Assembly (NCBI GenBank): GCA_947626605.1
Contig: CANQSV010000014.1
Location: forward strand, 1 to 38,423
DNA from: an uncultured Clostridia bacterium
GTDB lineage: Bacteria; Bacillota; Clostridia; TANB77; CAG-508
Direction: 5' to 3'
DNA: 38,423 nt
This document shows positions 16,001-26,600 of the stretch, one piece after another (position 1 is the first letter of the stretch; the number at the start of each line of letters is the position of its first letter). The notes below the pieces were generated by a model that saw nothing but the letters and a program-made list of their open reading frames with translations, was not told where the DNA came from and searched no databases. The position numbers and the translations under genes were made by a program.

Positions 16001-17711
16001 AGCCGATGTACAAAGACAAGTACAAGAAGAAACAAAAGCAAGAGCAGAGCTAAATAGACAAAGACCACTAAATAGAGCAAGAAGAGCGAGAGATCAATTT
16101 ATGGATATGCAAAGAAGAAGAATTGAAAATGCCAATACACCTAAAAAATGGGCTAGAAGAAGAAGAAAACTAAGAAGAGCAGTTGTAGGAGGAACTTTTG
16201 GTGCAGGAACAGCTCTAACAATGGCAGCAATAAAAATGGCAACAGGAGCAAGTGGTAGTGATGTTACAAACACAGCAATAGCAGGAGGCGTAGCAGGATA
16301 TGCAATAGGAAACAAAGGAACACAAAAGGTACAAGAATTTGAAAAAATGGACGATGTTAGAGATGCACTAGATAAAGGTTGGTATACAGCAGAAGAGCGT
16401 AAACAAAGATTAAGTGCAGAAGCTATAAAAGAATGGAAAAATAATAGAGATAATATGGAAGTATTTACTGAAGCATTTGGAGAGAATGCTAAAGAAAGAA
16501 TGAATAGCCAATTTACAGATATGTGTTTAACACACGGAGTACAAGAGGCAGAAAGTATAGCAGCAGCACATGATTATATGCAAAGTGCTGAGTTCCAAGA
16601 AACATATTCAGGAGAAAGTGAAGAAACACAACAATTATTAGCAATAGAAGCAGCAAAAGATATAGCAACTTATGGAGATATAAGACATGACCAAAAGAAA
16701 CTAGATGAAATGAGAGCTAGAAAGAAAAATCAATTCTTAGAGAATGAAATGGTACAAGCTGCAGCTGCAGAAGAACATAGAAGATTAGAAGAAGCTCATG
16801 ATCAGGAATCAATAAGAATAAGAAATGAAGAAAGTAATTTAAATACAACAATGCAAAATGATCAAGAACTTATAGATTCAAATAGAGAAATTCAAGAAGC
16901 AAATGCAGAAGTAGAAAAATTAAATTCCGAAATAGTAAGCAAGAGTAAAGAAGTAGAAGAAGCAATACGAAAAGCTAATAATTCATATGATGCAGATGAA
17001 GCTTTATATGCCCAAGAATTAAGAGTTCTTGAAGAACAAGAAGCAGAAATAGAAAAAGAGGAACAAGCTATAAGAAGTGAAGAATCAGGTTTTGCAGAAT
17101 TGGAGAAATATAATGGAGTAGGTGGAGTAGCAGAAGCAACAGTAATAGCAATACAATCAGATATAGATAATGAAAGAACAGCATATAATCAAGCTGTAAT
17201 AACTAATAATATAGAAATGCAAGAAAGAGCAACACAAAGAATTAAGGAGCTTGAAACACAGAGAAGAGTAGCAGAAGAAGAGCTTGCAAGAGGTAGATTC
17301 CAAATACAACAAGAAAGAGCAAAACTAAATGGAAAAAGAAAAGAATTGGAAGATAGAAAGAGTAGCATAGCAAGTAAAAAGCAAACTCTAAATAATAGTA
17401 AAACAGAAAAAATAAGGAAGCATAATGCAAGAAAAGAAGAAACAGCAAGAATGGAAAAAGAAATAGCAGAAATGAGGAAAAAGGCAGAAGAAGAACGACA
17501 AGAAGTACAAACAAGAAAGAAGAAAGACGAGGCCTTAAGAAAAAGAAAATATGGAGAACAGATAGAACAATTAAATAAAGCTAAAGAGGAAAATGAAAAA
17601 CCAATAAAAACAGAAGAAGAATTAAGAGAAGAGTATGCATATAAAATGGCAGTACAATCAATGAGGCAATTTAACAATATCTTAGGACATAGGGATAATT
17701 ATGTTGGATAA
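13034..17711 (+). CDS. VirB6/TrbL-like giant channel protein, copy 1 (one-base frameshift)
   Basis: With one A removed from the A5 run at 13289-13293 the reading frame codes for about 1558 residues, colinear with copy 2 (1577). Order: N-terminal signal-like helix (LIIAIVLVILFNF... ACQA), Gly/Ala-rich membrane region, a divergent loop (about 200-460), a pilin-like hairpin (SSTAPEKAKYK), several membrane helices (YIMLVVQTCMFTWVYGKRVV onward), an acidic Pro/Asp-rich spacer (15490-15900), and a long charged coiled coil ending NNILGHRDNYVG. As written, the frame at 13034 stops at 13402 after an out-of-frame Cys-rich tail. The rest is open from 13371. AGGAGG lies 6 nt before the ATG. VirB6/TrbL proteins are the polytopic core of the translocation channel. 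Confidence 0.85.
13287..13296 (+). other. frameshift point in VirB6-like copy 1
   Basis: The upstream frame reads GAT AAA AAG CGG. The downstream frame needs GAT AAA then AGC GGT GGT, so one base is extra in the A-run (a +1 or -2 shift). In copy 2 the equivalent place reads GAT AAA AAA GGA GGT in one frame. The shift is not the common -1 type; a -1 slip here meets a stop within five codons. Confidence 0.85.
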
Positions 17712-17787
17712 GATTTTCTTAAGAAAAAGAAATATAAATAAAAACTAAAGACCATCAAGAAAATAAAAAAGTGACTGGAGGAGGCAT

Positions 17788-20700
17788 ATGGAAAATTTAT
17801 TTTTAGAAAAAAATATTGTACAAAAGCTAATAATTGCAATAGTGATAGTTATACTATTCAATTTTGTATCACCAACCGCGTGCCAAGCTAAAGGGTATTT
17901 AGCAGAAGCAGGTGGAGAGTTATTAATGCCAATAATGGAATTATTTATGTCTATATTTGATGGTGTATTAAGTGTGCTACAAACGAATTTATTATCTGAA
18001 ATAGATATATTATTGCCAGCAACGTCGAAAGAAACTGGGGATAAAAAAGGAGGTCTAGGCAAACTATTGATTGCTGCAGTATGTGTGGTGGCAGCTGTAA
18101 CTTTTGCTGTTGCAACATTTGGAACGGGTACAGCAGCTGCTGCAGCTGCTGGAGGATCTTTAGTTGCTGCTCTTTTCTCAGCAGGAGGAGTTTCATTAGC
18201 TGGTTCACTTGTTATTGGAGTTGCAGCTACAGTGGGGTGTACTGTTGGGGCAGTATATTTCACAAAAGAAGGAGTAAAAGACTTTGTAGGATATTTTGAT
18301 ATACCAACAATAGTATATACACCATTTGCAATATTTTCGGGAATGATTCCGATGTTTGATATAAATTTTTTCAGCCCTAAATCAACGTCTGAATCAAAAG
18401 TATACAATGTACCTGAATTAATTGGTGAGGAAGTTGCAGAAGCTAATAAAGTAACAGAAGCATCAAATGTAATTGATTCGGGACAATATCATGTACATTT
18501 TGATGATAGTGGTAATTTAATTTTTGAAGGACTTGAAGATCATATAATGGAAAAAGTAGGGTATCAGGTGTATGCTTATGGTGACTTAAAAGTAACAGAC
18601 GAAGAAGAGGAATGTGCTAGATTAAGTTATTCTGCAAAAGAAGTAGCAGAAATGGCAGCAAAAGTTATGTTCTTTAATGCAGGAGCATGGCGAGATGATA
18701 TACAAGGATATAATAAAAAATATGAAAAAGTAAATAGTATAATTAAAAAATGGTTAGAAAATGGAGTAGTATTAGCGGGCGCTAATATTACGACAACTGG
18801 TATGCAAAATGTTTTAGGAATAGGTCTTAGCAATATAGGAATAGATGATGATCGAGATTTGGCTAATGTAATGTGGAGTTGTTATGAACAAACGAGCTTT
18901 GAAAAAATGGCAGCTAAAGATGTATGGGAAGAAATAGCAAACTCTACAGAGGTATCGAACAATTCAGGAGTCTTTTATGATTGTTATTTCACGGAAATAA
19001 GAGATGGAGTTTACTACGTTAATGGTCAACCTTATACTAATACTAAATATGATAATGGTGAATATGTTTATGATAGTTCATCTGGAACTCCAATTAAAGA
19101 GATTATAAAAAAATATGGAACAGATACTCTTAAAGATGAAATAAAAACAGCATATGATGAAGTTATGCGTTTAGATTCTGCGGTAGAGGAAAATTATGAC
19201 CCTAACTCATCAATTGAAAGCAGAAGAAATCCTGTTGAAGACTATACACTTACAAGCCCAGCACAAGTCTTACAAGAAACAGTAAGCTCTTGGTATTATA
19301 ATTTAAGAAATTTGGCATTAGTTGCTTTACTAGTAATATTAGTATATATAGGAATAAGAATAGTTTTAAGTAGTACAGCACCAGAAAAGGCAAAATATAA
19401 ACAAATGATTGTAAACTGGGTAGTAGCAATATGTATCTTATTCTTACTACATATAATAATGATAACAATATTAACAATATCGGAAAAAATCACAGAGGGA
19501 TTATCAAATAATTGTAGTGAATATATAATATTAGACCTTCCAAATAATACAAAAGTTGCAGAAAAAGGTGGAGACTATGAAGCACTTGGAGATGATAATG
19601 CACATATAGTTACAAACTTTGTAGGTGCAGTTAGATATTATGCAGGAATATTTTCTGACGATGGTGCTTTAAAAGGAATAGGATACATTATAATGTATAT
19701 AATGCTTGTAGTACAAACTTGTATGTTTACATGGGTATATGGAAAAAGGGTTGTATATATGGCATTCCTAACAATAATAGCACCACTTGTAGCTATAACA
19801 TATCCTATAGATAAAATAGGAGATGGAAAATCGCAAGCATTTGATATGTGGATTAAAGAATATATATTTAATGCATTATTACAACCAATACACTTATTAA
19901 TATATACTTTACTATGTGGTACAGCATTAGATTTGATGATGAAGCAACCAATATATGGAATAATAGCATTAGCATTTGTTGTACCAGCAGAGAAGTTTAT
20001 TAGAAAGATGTTTGGATTTGAAAAAGCACAAACACCAAGTGCATTAGGCGGAGCCGCAGGAGCAGCTTTGGCAATGACAGGAATTCAAAAATTAGGTGGC
20101 TTAATAAGACCAGATGGAAGAGATGATAGAGAAGCAGATAAACCACCAAAATCACATAGAATAAGACAAGTAGACACTAGTACTCAAAGCGATGAGCGTA
20201 GTGCTACAGATGCAGCAAGAGAAAGATATTTGGGAAGTAGTAGTAGAGATATAAGAACAAATGGAGGAGCATCAAATCAAAGAGGAAATAATAGTCAAGC
20301 AAGAAATGGAGGAAACCCACCAATAGGGGGAGACAACAATCCACCAGATGATAATGGAAATCCACCAGTAACACCACTAGGAGGAGTAGATGATGCAACA
20401 GATGATGTAAATCCACCAGTAACACCATTAGGAGGAGATAATGATCAATTAGATGATGATGGAAATCCACCAGTAACACCACTAGGAGGAGTAGATGATG
20501 CAACAGATGATGGAAATCCACCAATAACGCCACTAGGAGGAGTAGATGATGCAACAGATGATGGAAATCCACCAGTAACACCACTAGGAGGAGTAGATGA
20601 TGCAACAGATGATGGAAATCCACCAGTAACACCACTAGGAGGAGTAGATGGTCCAACAGATGATGGAAATCCACCTACCGGTGTAGGAACTCCAACACCA

Positions 20701-22521
20701 GATGGAGGAGATAATAGTACCCAAACTAATGGAGTTAATATGGATGAGATGGCAAGAAGACAAGCAGCGAGAGATCAAGCACGTATGGAAGAAAGAAGTC
20801 AAAGACAAGCAGCCGATGTACAAAGACAAGTACAAGAAGAAACAAAAGCAAGAGCAGAGCTAAATAGACAAAGACCACTAAATAGAGCAAGAAGAGCGAG
20901 AGATCAATTTATGGATATGCAAAGAAGAAGAATTGAAAATGCCAATACACCTAAAAAATGGGCTAGAAGAAGAAGAAAACTAAGAAGAGCAGTTGTAGGA
21001 GGAACTTTTGGTGCAGGAACAGCTCTAACAATGGCAGCAATAAAAATGGCAACAGGAGCAAGTGGTAGTGATGTTACAAACACAGCAATAGCAGGAGGCG
21101 TAGCAGGATATGCAATAGGAAACAAAGGAACACAAAAGGTACAAGAATTTGAAAAAATGGACGATGTTAGAGATGCACTAGATAAAGGTTGGTATACAGC
21201 AGAAGAGCGTAAACAAAGATTAAGTGCAGAAGCTATAAAAGAATGGAAAAATAATAGAGATAATATGGAAGTATTTACTGAGGCATTTGGAGAGAATGCT
21301 AGAGAAAGAATGAATAGCCAATTTACAGAAATGTGTTTAACACATGGAGTACAAGAAGCAGAAAGTATAGCAGCAGCACATGATTATATGCAAAGTGCTG
21401 ATTTCCAAGAAGCATTTTCAGGAGAAAATGAAGAAACACAACAATTATTAGCAATAGAAGCAGCAAAAGATATAGCTACATATGGAGATATAAGACACGA
21501 TCAAAAGAAATTAGATGAAATGAGAGCTAGAAAGAAAAATCAATTCTTAGAGAATGAAATGGTACAATCTACAGCTGCAGAAGAACATAGAAGATTAGAA
21601 GAAGCTCATGATCAAGAAGAAATAAGAATAAGCAATGAAGAAAGTAATTTAAAAACAACAATGCAAAATGACCAAGAACTTATAGATTCAAGAAGTTCAA
21701 TAGCTGAAGCAAATGCAGAAGTAGAAAAATTAAATGCCGAAATAGCAAGCAAGAGTAAAGAAGTAGAAGAAGCAATAGCAAAAGCTAATAGTTCATATGA
21801 TGCAGATGAAGCTTTATATGCTCAAGACTTAAGAGCTCTTGAAGAACAAGAAGCCGAAATAGCAAAAGAGGAACAAGCTATAAGAAATGAAGAAGCTGGT
21901 TTTGCAGAATTAGAGAAATATAATGCAGTAGGTGGAGCAGCAGAAGCAAAAGTAACAGCAATACAGTCAGATATAGATCATGAAAGAACAGTATATAATC
22001 AAGCTGTAATAACAAATAATACAGAAATGCAAGCAAGAGCAACACAAAGAATTAGTGAACTTGAAACACAGAAAAAAGTAGCAGAAGAAGAGATTGCAAA
22101 AGGTAGATCACAAGTACAACAAGAAAGAGCAAAACTAAGTGGAAAAAGAAAAGAATTGGAAGATAGAAAGAGCAGCGTAGAAAGTAAAAAGCAAACTCTA
22201 ATTAGTAGTAAGACAGAAAGAACAAAGAGGCATAATGCAAGAACAGAAGAAACAGCAAGAATAGAAAAAGAAATAGCAGAAATGAGGAAAAAGGCAACTG
22301 AGCAACAACAAGAAGTAGAAACAAGAAAGAAGAAAGACAAAGAATTGAGAAAGAGAAAATATGGAGAACAGATAGAACAATTAAATAAAGCAAAGAAAGA
22401 AAATGAAAAACCAATAAAAACTGAAGCAGAATTAAGAGAAGAATATGCAGAACAAATGGCAAATCAAACAATGAAGAACTTTAATAATATATTAGGACAT
22501 AGAGATAATTATACTGGTTAA
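17788..22521 (+). CDS. VirB6/TrbL-like giant channel protein, copy 2
   Basis: A 1577-residue intact paralogue of the preceding gene. Residues about 14-34 are a hydrophobic signal-like helix ending ACQA, and about 90-165 are Ala/Gly-rich membrane segments. DIPTIVYTPFAIFSGMIP (about 171-188) is conserved in both copies. Residues 200-500 form a divergent region. A pilin-like hairpin follows at about 502-569 (LSSTAPEKAKYKQMI), then further helices at about 630-750 with the strongly conserved GKRVVYMAFLTIIAPLVAI. Next come a tandem 17-residue repeat (about 850-965), an Arg-rich segment with a small Gly/Ala hydrophobic patch, and a coiled coil to the end. GGAGGAGG precedes the ATG. Channel-core role is inferred from the family; the ~600-residue coiled-coil tail is unusually long. 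Confidence 0.88.
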   Translation: MENLFLEKNIVQKLIIAIVIVILFNFVSPTACQAKGYLAEAGGELLMPIMELFMSIFDGVLSVLQTNLLSEIDILLPATSKETGDKKGGLGKLLIAAVCVVAAVTFAVATFGTGTAAAAAAGGSLVAALFSAGGVSLAGSLVIGVAATVGCTVGAVYFTKEGVKDFVGYFDIPTIVYTPFAIFSGMIPMFDINFFSPKSTSESKVYNVPELIGEEVAEANKVTEASNVIDSGQYHVHFDDSGNLIFEGLEDHIMEKVGYQVYAYGDLKVTDEEEECARLSYSAKEVAEMAAKVMFFNAGAWRDDIQGYNKKYEKVNSIIKKWLENGVVLAGANITTTGMQNVLGIGLSNIGIDDDRDLANVMWSCYEQTSFEKMAAKDVWEEIANSTEVSNNSGVFYDCYFTEIRDGVYYVNGQPYTNTKYDNGEYVYDSSSGTPIKEIIKKYGTDTLKDEIKTAYDEVMRLDSAVEENYDPNSSIESRRNPVEDYTLTSPAQVLQETVSSWYYNLRNLALVALLVILVYIGIRIVLSSTAPEKAKYKQMIVNWVVAICILFLLHIIMITILTISEKITEGLSNNCSEYIILDLPNNTKVAEKGGDYEALGDDNAHIVTNFVGAVRYYAGIFSDDGALKGIGYIIMYIMLVVQTCMFTWVYGKRVVYMAFLTIIAPLVAITYPIDKIGDGKSQAFDMWIKEYIFNALLQPIHLLIYTLLCGTALDLMMKQPIYGIIALAFVVPAEKFIRKMFGFEKAQTPSALGGAAGAALAMTGIQKLGGLIRPDGRDDREADKPPKSHRIRQVDTSTQSDERSATDAARERYLGSSSRDIRTNGGASNQRGNNSQARNGGNPPIGGDNNPPDDNGNPPVTPLGGVDDATDDVNPPVTPLGGDNDQLDDDGNPPVTPLGGVDDATDDGNPPITPLGGVDDATDDGNPPVTPLGGVDDATDDGNPPVTPLGGVDGPTDDGNPPTGVGTPTPDGGDNSTQTNGVNMDEMARRQAARDQARMEERSQRQAADVQRQVQEETKARAELNRQRPLNRARRARDQFMDMQRRRIENANTPKKWARRRRKLRRAVVGGTFGAGTALTMAAIKMATGASGSDVTNTAIAGGVAGYAIGNKGTQKVQEFEKMDDVRDALDKGWYTAEERKQRLSAEAIKEWKNNRDNMEVFTEAFGENARERMNSQFTEMCLTHGVQEAESIAAAHDYMQSADFQEAFSGENEETQQLLAIEAAKDIATYGDIRHDQKKLDEMRARKKNQFLENEMVQSTAAEEHRRLEEAHDQEEIRISNEESNLKTTMQNDQELIDSRSSIAEANAEVEKLNAEIASKSKEVEEAIAKANSSYDADEALYAQDLRALEEQEAEIAKEEQAIRNEEAGFAELEKYNAVGGAAEAKVTAIQSDIDHERTVYNQAVITNNTEMQARATQRISELETQKKVAEEEIAKGRSQVQQERAKLSGKRKELEDRKSSVESKKQTLISSKTERTKRHNARTEETARIEKEIAEMRKKATEQQQEVETRKKKDKELRKRKYGEQIEQLNKAKKENEKPIKTEAELREEYAEQMANQTMKNFNNILGHRDNYTG
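20344..20676 (+). repeat. 51-bp tandem repeat coding a 17-residue acidic Pro-rich unit
   Basis: Seven units start at 20356, 20407, 20461, 20512, 20563, 20614 and 20665. Spacing is 51 bp, once 54 bp. The coded unit is GNPPVTPLGGVDDATDD. Copy 1 has a degenerate version at about 15490-15900. The number of units is likely to vary between strains. Confidence 0.9.
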
Positions 22522-22533
22522 AATTTTCTCATT

Positions 22534-22563
22534 GTATAGGGGAGATAAAAATCTCCCTTATAC
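22534..22563 (+). other. intercistronic hairpin between VirB6-like copy 2 and the VirB8-like gene
   Basis: A 13-bp stem (GTATAGGGGAGAT with ATCTCCCTTATAC, one G-U pair) with an AAAA loop. No T-run follows, so it is more likely an mRNA-stability or processing element than a terminator. It ends about 11 nt before the next ribosome binding site. Confidence 0.6.
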
Positions 22564-22584
22564 GCATAAAAGTGAGGTGTTTAT

Positions 22585-23520
22585 ATGAATTCGTTTTTTA
22601 GATATTACAATAAAAATAGAGAAGCAATATGGTTTACTTTGCTAGTAATTGTTATAATTATTGTTGTAATTCATTTAGTGAATTTTTTTGTGAAAAATCA
22701 AAGCAAAAATCAAGAAATATCAGTAAAAAATGATACTGTAGTAAATGTGAGAGAAGAAAGAGCAAAGAGGTCTAGTATATCTAATACAACAGTTTCTGAT
22801 GAAGAGTATAAAAAAGAAAGTAATGTTATAGATAAATTTATAGGATTCTGTAATGATGGTAAATCAGAGCAAGCATATGCTTTATTAACAGATGAGTGTA
22901 AAGAACTTTTATATCCAACACTTGATTATTTTAAAGAAAATTATGTAAAGAAAATTTATCCATCACGTAAAAAGTATACTATCAAAAATTATTATGGAAA
23001 TACATATACCATAAGATTAACTGAAAATATGTTGTCAACTGGAAAAAGTAGTAATGCGGAAGCAACACAAGATTATTTTACAATAGTTGATAATAAACTA
23101 AATATAAATGAATATTTGGGTAGATACAAAATGGACAAGAGTGGATCATCAAATGGTATTAATATAAAAGTATTATATAAAGATGTTTTCATGGATTATG
23201 AGAAATACTCTATTGAAGTTTATAATGGTAGTAGTAAAACAATAAAACTAGACTCGTTAGAAAGCACAAAATCAATATATCTAAAAAATTCAAATGATAT
23301 TGAGTTTCCATCATACAGTCATGAGTTAATAGATACTTTATTAGAAGCACCTCAAGGTAGTACCCGTAAGTTAGACATAAAATTTATGAATAAGTATGTA
23401 ACAACAAACGAAATAGAAGAAATGACTTTTTCAGATATAATATTGGACTCTGATGCATATAAAATATGCACTGACAAGTCACTATATAGAGATAGAACAA
23501 GTTGCACTATTGAAATGTAA
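22585..23520 (+). CDS. VirB8-like membrane protein with NTF2-like domain
   Basis: A 311-residue protein with a short cytoplasmic N-terminus, one membrane helix (about residues 15-38) and a charged linker. An extracytoplasmic domain follows (about 75-185) with the pattern AYALLTDECKELLYPTLDYF, expected for an NTF2/VirB8-type fold. A beta-rich C-terminal part (about 190-311) ends with two Cys in CTDKSLYRDRTSC that could pair. Bitopic topology plus position directly after VirB6 suggests the VirB8-type assembly factor, but the call rests on architecture, not on diagnostic residues. GAGGTG precedes the ATG. It shares the domain pattern with the multi-module protein at 29437. Confidence 0.5.
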   Translation: MNSFFRYYNKNREAIWFTLLVIVIIIVVIHLVNFFVKNQSKNQEISVKNDTVVNVREERAKRSSISNTTVSDEEYKKESNVIDKFIGFCNDGKSEQAYALLTDECKELLYPTLDYFKENYVKKIYPSRKKYTIKNYYGNTYTIRLTENMLSTGKSSNAEATQDYFTIVDNKLNINEYLGRYKMDKSGSSNGINIKVLYKDVFMDYEKYSIEVYNGSSKTIKLDSLESTKSIYLKNSNDIEFPSYSHELIDTLLEAPQGSTRKLDIKFMNKYVTTNEIEEMTFSDIILDSDAYKICTDKSLYRDRTSCTIEM

Positions 23521-23533
23521 TTTGTTACAGATT

Positions 23534-23621
23534 GGCGAGTGAGCAGATAAGTATTTTATAAAACAAAAGAAAACTCGCCTCTAAGCAAGAATATATAAGA
23601 AATGTATTTTTGCTTAGAGGC
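23534..23621 (+). other. pair of overlapping hairpins before the first giant hydrolase
   Basis: Stem 1 pairs GGCGAGT (23534-23540) with ACTCGCC (23573-23579). Stem 2 pairs GCCTCTAAGCAA (23577-23588) with TTGCTTAGAGGC (23610-23621), a perfect 12 bp. They share three bases, so they stack or compete. There is no T-run, so this is a possible RNA processing or translation-control site, not a simple terminator. Confidence 0.5.
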
Positions 23622-23667
23622 AAGGAGAGTAGAAAAAATGAAAGCATAAGAGATGAGGTGATGAAGA

Positions 23668-26600
23668 GTGGCTAATAACACTAATAATAATTTAGAAACT
23701 AAAGATGAAAACAAAGGAAGTCTAGAACATCAAAATTCTGGAAGTAATTTTGATGAATTATCACCAAATGCAAATAGAAGAGAAATAAATAGATTTAAAG
23801 ATGCGGTACAAAAATTTAGAAAAACAGTAAATATTGTTTTGGCACCAGTGATGAAGTATATAAAATTAGGAATATTAATTGCTGCAGTTATTATTCTTAT
23901 ATTAGTTTTTTTAAGTGCTTCACTTATGTATATTTGGGAAAAAATAACAAAGCAAGATACTGAAGACGCTTCTAACCTACCAGGCACTACTAAGCAAGTT
24001 ATGACTGCAAATGCAGCAGAAGATCCGAACACAGGAGAAGTTAAATTTGAGTATAAAGAAGATACAAGTAGTAGTGGAACAAGTAGTAGTGGCAGTAGTG
24101 AAGGACATTTAAATAATGGAACAACAAGTTCAAAGGATTATATAGTAAAAACAGATGAGAGTGGAGCCGCTAGGACAGTAACAAAAGATGAATTATTAAA
24201 AATCATTGATGGCTATAATTGTAGTGAAGCAGCAAAGAAAAATTTAAAAGATAATGTAGGTGCGTTTATAGATGCTCAAGAAAATTATAAAGTAAATGCA
24301 GTATTTCTAATGGCAATAACAATAAAAGAAAGTTCTGCTGGAACGGACTGGAATCTTATAGATTCTAGTACATATAATTGGATGTCTATGAAAGGAACAG
24401 CAAAAAAGGGAAGCTATGTAGGTCAAAGTAGCGGATCTTGGAGAAAATATGCTAGCTTTGCAGAATGTACAGATGATGTTGCATATTTCATTTCAACTTC
24501 TGGAAGTTATTTTGGTGGAGGTAAGTATAAAGTTTCAGAGATAGCGATACCATATTGTGATGCCAACTGGGGAAACAAAGTTAATGAATTCATGAAGAAA
24601 TTTTATGATATTTTGGGAACAAGTGGAGGAAGTACAGGTGTAGGCGGTTTGTCAGCACCAGGTATGAATCCTACATCTGGAAATTCAAAAACAAATAAAA
24701 TTACATCTCTAGATAATTTCTTATTTATAGGAGATTCTAGATATGCAGGAATTGATAGTTATATAAAAGCTTTAGGAAATAATATAAAAAATGCAGGAGT
24801 AAGCTCTTCAAATATTGATGAATGGGTAAATGTTGTAAAAAATAGTGGAAAAGGCACAGTACAAGGAAAATCAGTTGATATATCAGGTAAATACTCAGGA
24901 ATATCAATACAATTAGGTGCTAATGGAGTTTATAACAATGTAGATAATACTGTAAATAGCATGAAATCTCTAATACAAGAAGTAAAAAAACTATATCCAA
25001 ATACTCCAATATTTGTTAATAGTTGTGTTCAGGTAAATTCAAAAGCAAAGAACAATGGATATACATGGGATCCTGCAACATTTAAAGATAATGTTAATTC
25101 ATTTAATAAAGCTGTACAAGACTATTGTAATACTGTTGATAATGTAACATATATAGATATTAGTACAAATTTAAATGATACAAATGGATATTTAAAAGAT
25201 GAGTATACTGATGATGGTTTACATTGCAATTCAGATGGAGCAAAAATATTTGCAGAAAATATAAAGAATGCTATAACTAATACAAAAACTAATACCACAA
25301 AAGAGCCAGTAACAATAGATAGTTTAATAAAAAGTATGACATTAGAAGAAAAAATATATCAGATGATGATGGCACAAAGTGCTGTTTCAGATGGAACTCA
25401 ATTATCTGATGTGAAATTTGGAGGATATATAGTTGGAAGTAATTCAAATTATCAGAATAATTTAGGAAGTATAGGATCAAATTATAAAATTCCACTATTT
25501 ATAGCAACAGATGATGAAGGTGGAAGTGTAACAAGAGCTGCTTCACAATTTAAAACAAATGCTAGAACATATGGTGATAATAAAGATTATGCACAACTTT
25601 TAAAAGATGAGAAAGAAAAATCAGACTGTTTATTAGATTTAGGTATTAATTTGAATCTAGGACCGGTAACTGATGTTATTTCTAATTCGAGTGGAGCTTT
25701 ATATAAACGTAGCTTTAGTGGAGAGCCAAGTATAGTAGAAAAATGTATAACAAAAATATTAGAAGCAAGAAAAAACAGCAAAAAAAATGGTGTATCAATG
25801 TCATCAGCATTAAAACATTATCCAGGTTATCCAGATACATCTACAAACACAGACTTTGCTGAGGCAACAAGTAATAGGTCAAAAGTTGATATAGATAAAA
25901 ATATAGAGGTCTTTAAAGCAGGAATTAGTTCAGGGGCACAAGCTGTTATGGTGTCAAATGTTATATATGAAAATTATGATTCCAAAAATCCTGCAACTTT
26001 ATCATCAGAAATTATTGGAAACCTAAGAAAAGATTTTAAAGGGGTAATAATGACAGATGATATAAGCACAGCAGGTATGAGTAACCAAACTGGAAGATAT
26101 AAAAGAGCAATTATAGCTGGAAATGATATGATTCTAATTGGAAATAACAGTGCTCAAGAAGCATATAATGAAATTAATAAGGCTATAACTGATGGAGAGA
26201 TAAAAGAAGACAGAATAAATGAATCAGTAAAAAGAATATTACAATGGAAAGTAGATGTTGGACTATTAAAATTAGATGAAGTAGATACAACAAGTAGTGA
26301 AGAAGATGAAGAAGATGATGAAAACTTTTTAATAATGACTGATGATGTAACTATTTCAAAAAATGATGATGATGAATGGTGTATTGCAACAGAATTAAAT
26401 GCAAGAGTAGACGAAATTTATAAGATTATGCTAGAGGAAGATAGTACTGCTTTAAAATTCTTTGATGACGAAGACGAAATGAAGGAAGCAATAAAACTAT
26501 GGATAGTGGCAGAATATTCTACACAATTTGTTAATTTAAGTTCTGATGTAGAAAATTATAAATATGATCCTAAAGCAGATTACATACAAGGAGTAGTAAA

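Noticed and set aside
18081-18299. Cys-rich small frame inside VirB6-like copy 2
   Set aside because: It is the out-of-frame reading of Ala/Val/Gly codons, the same pattern that makes the false Cys-rich tail at 13300-13402 in copy 1.
20204-20674. Minus-strand repeat protein (HHLLLLVVLLVDF units)
   Set aside because: It is the mirror image of the 51-bp tandem repeat in VirB6-like copy 2.
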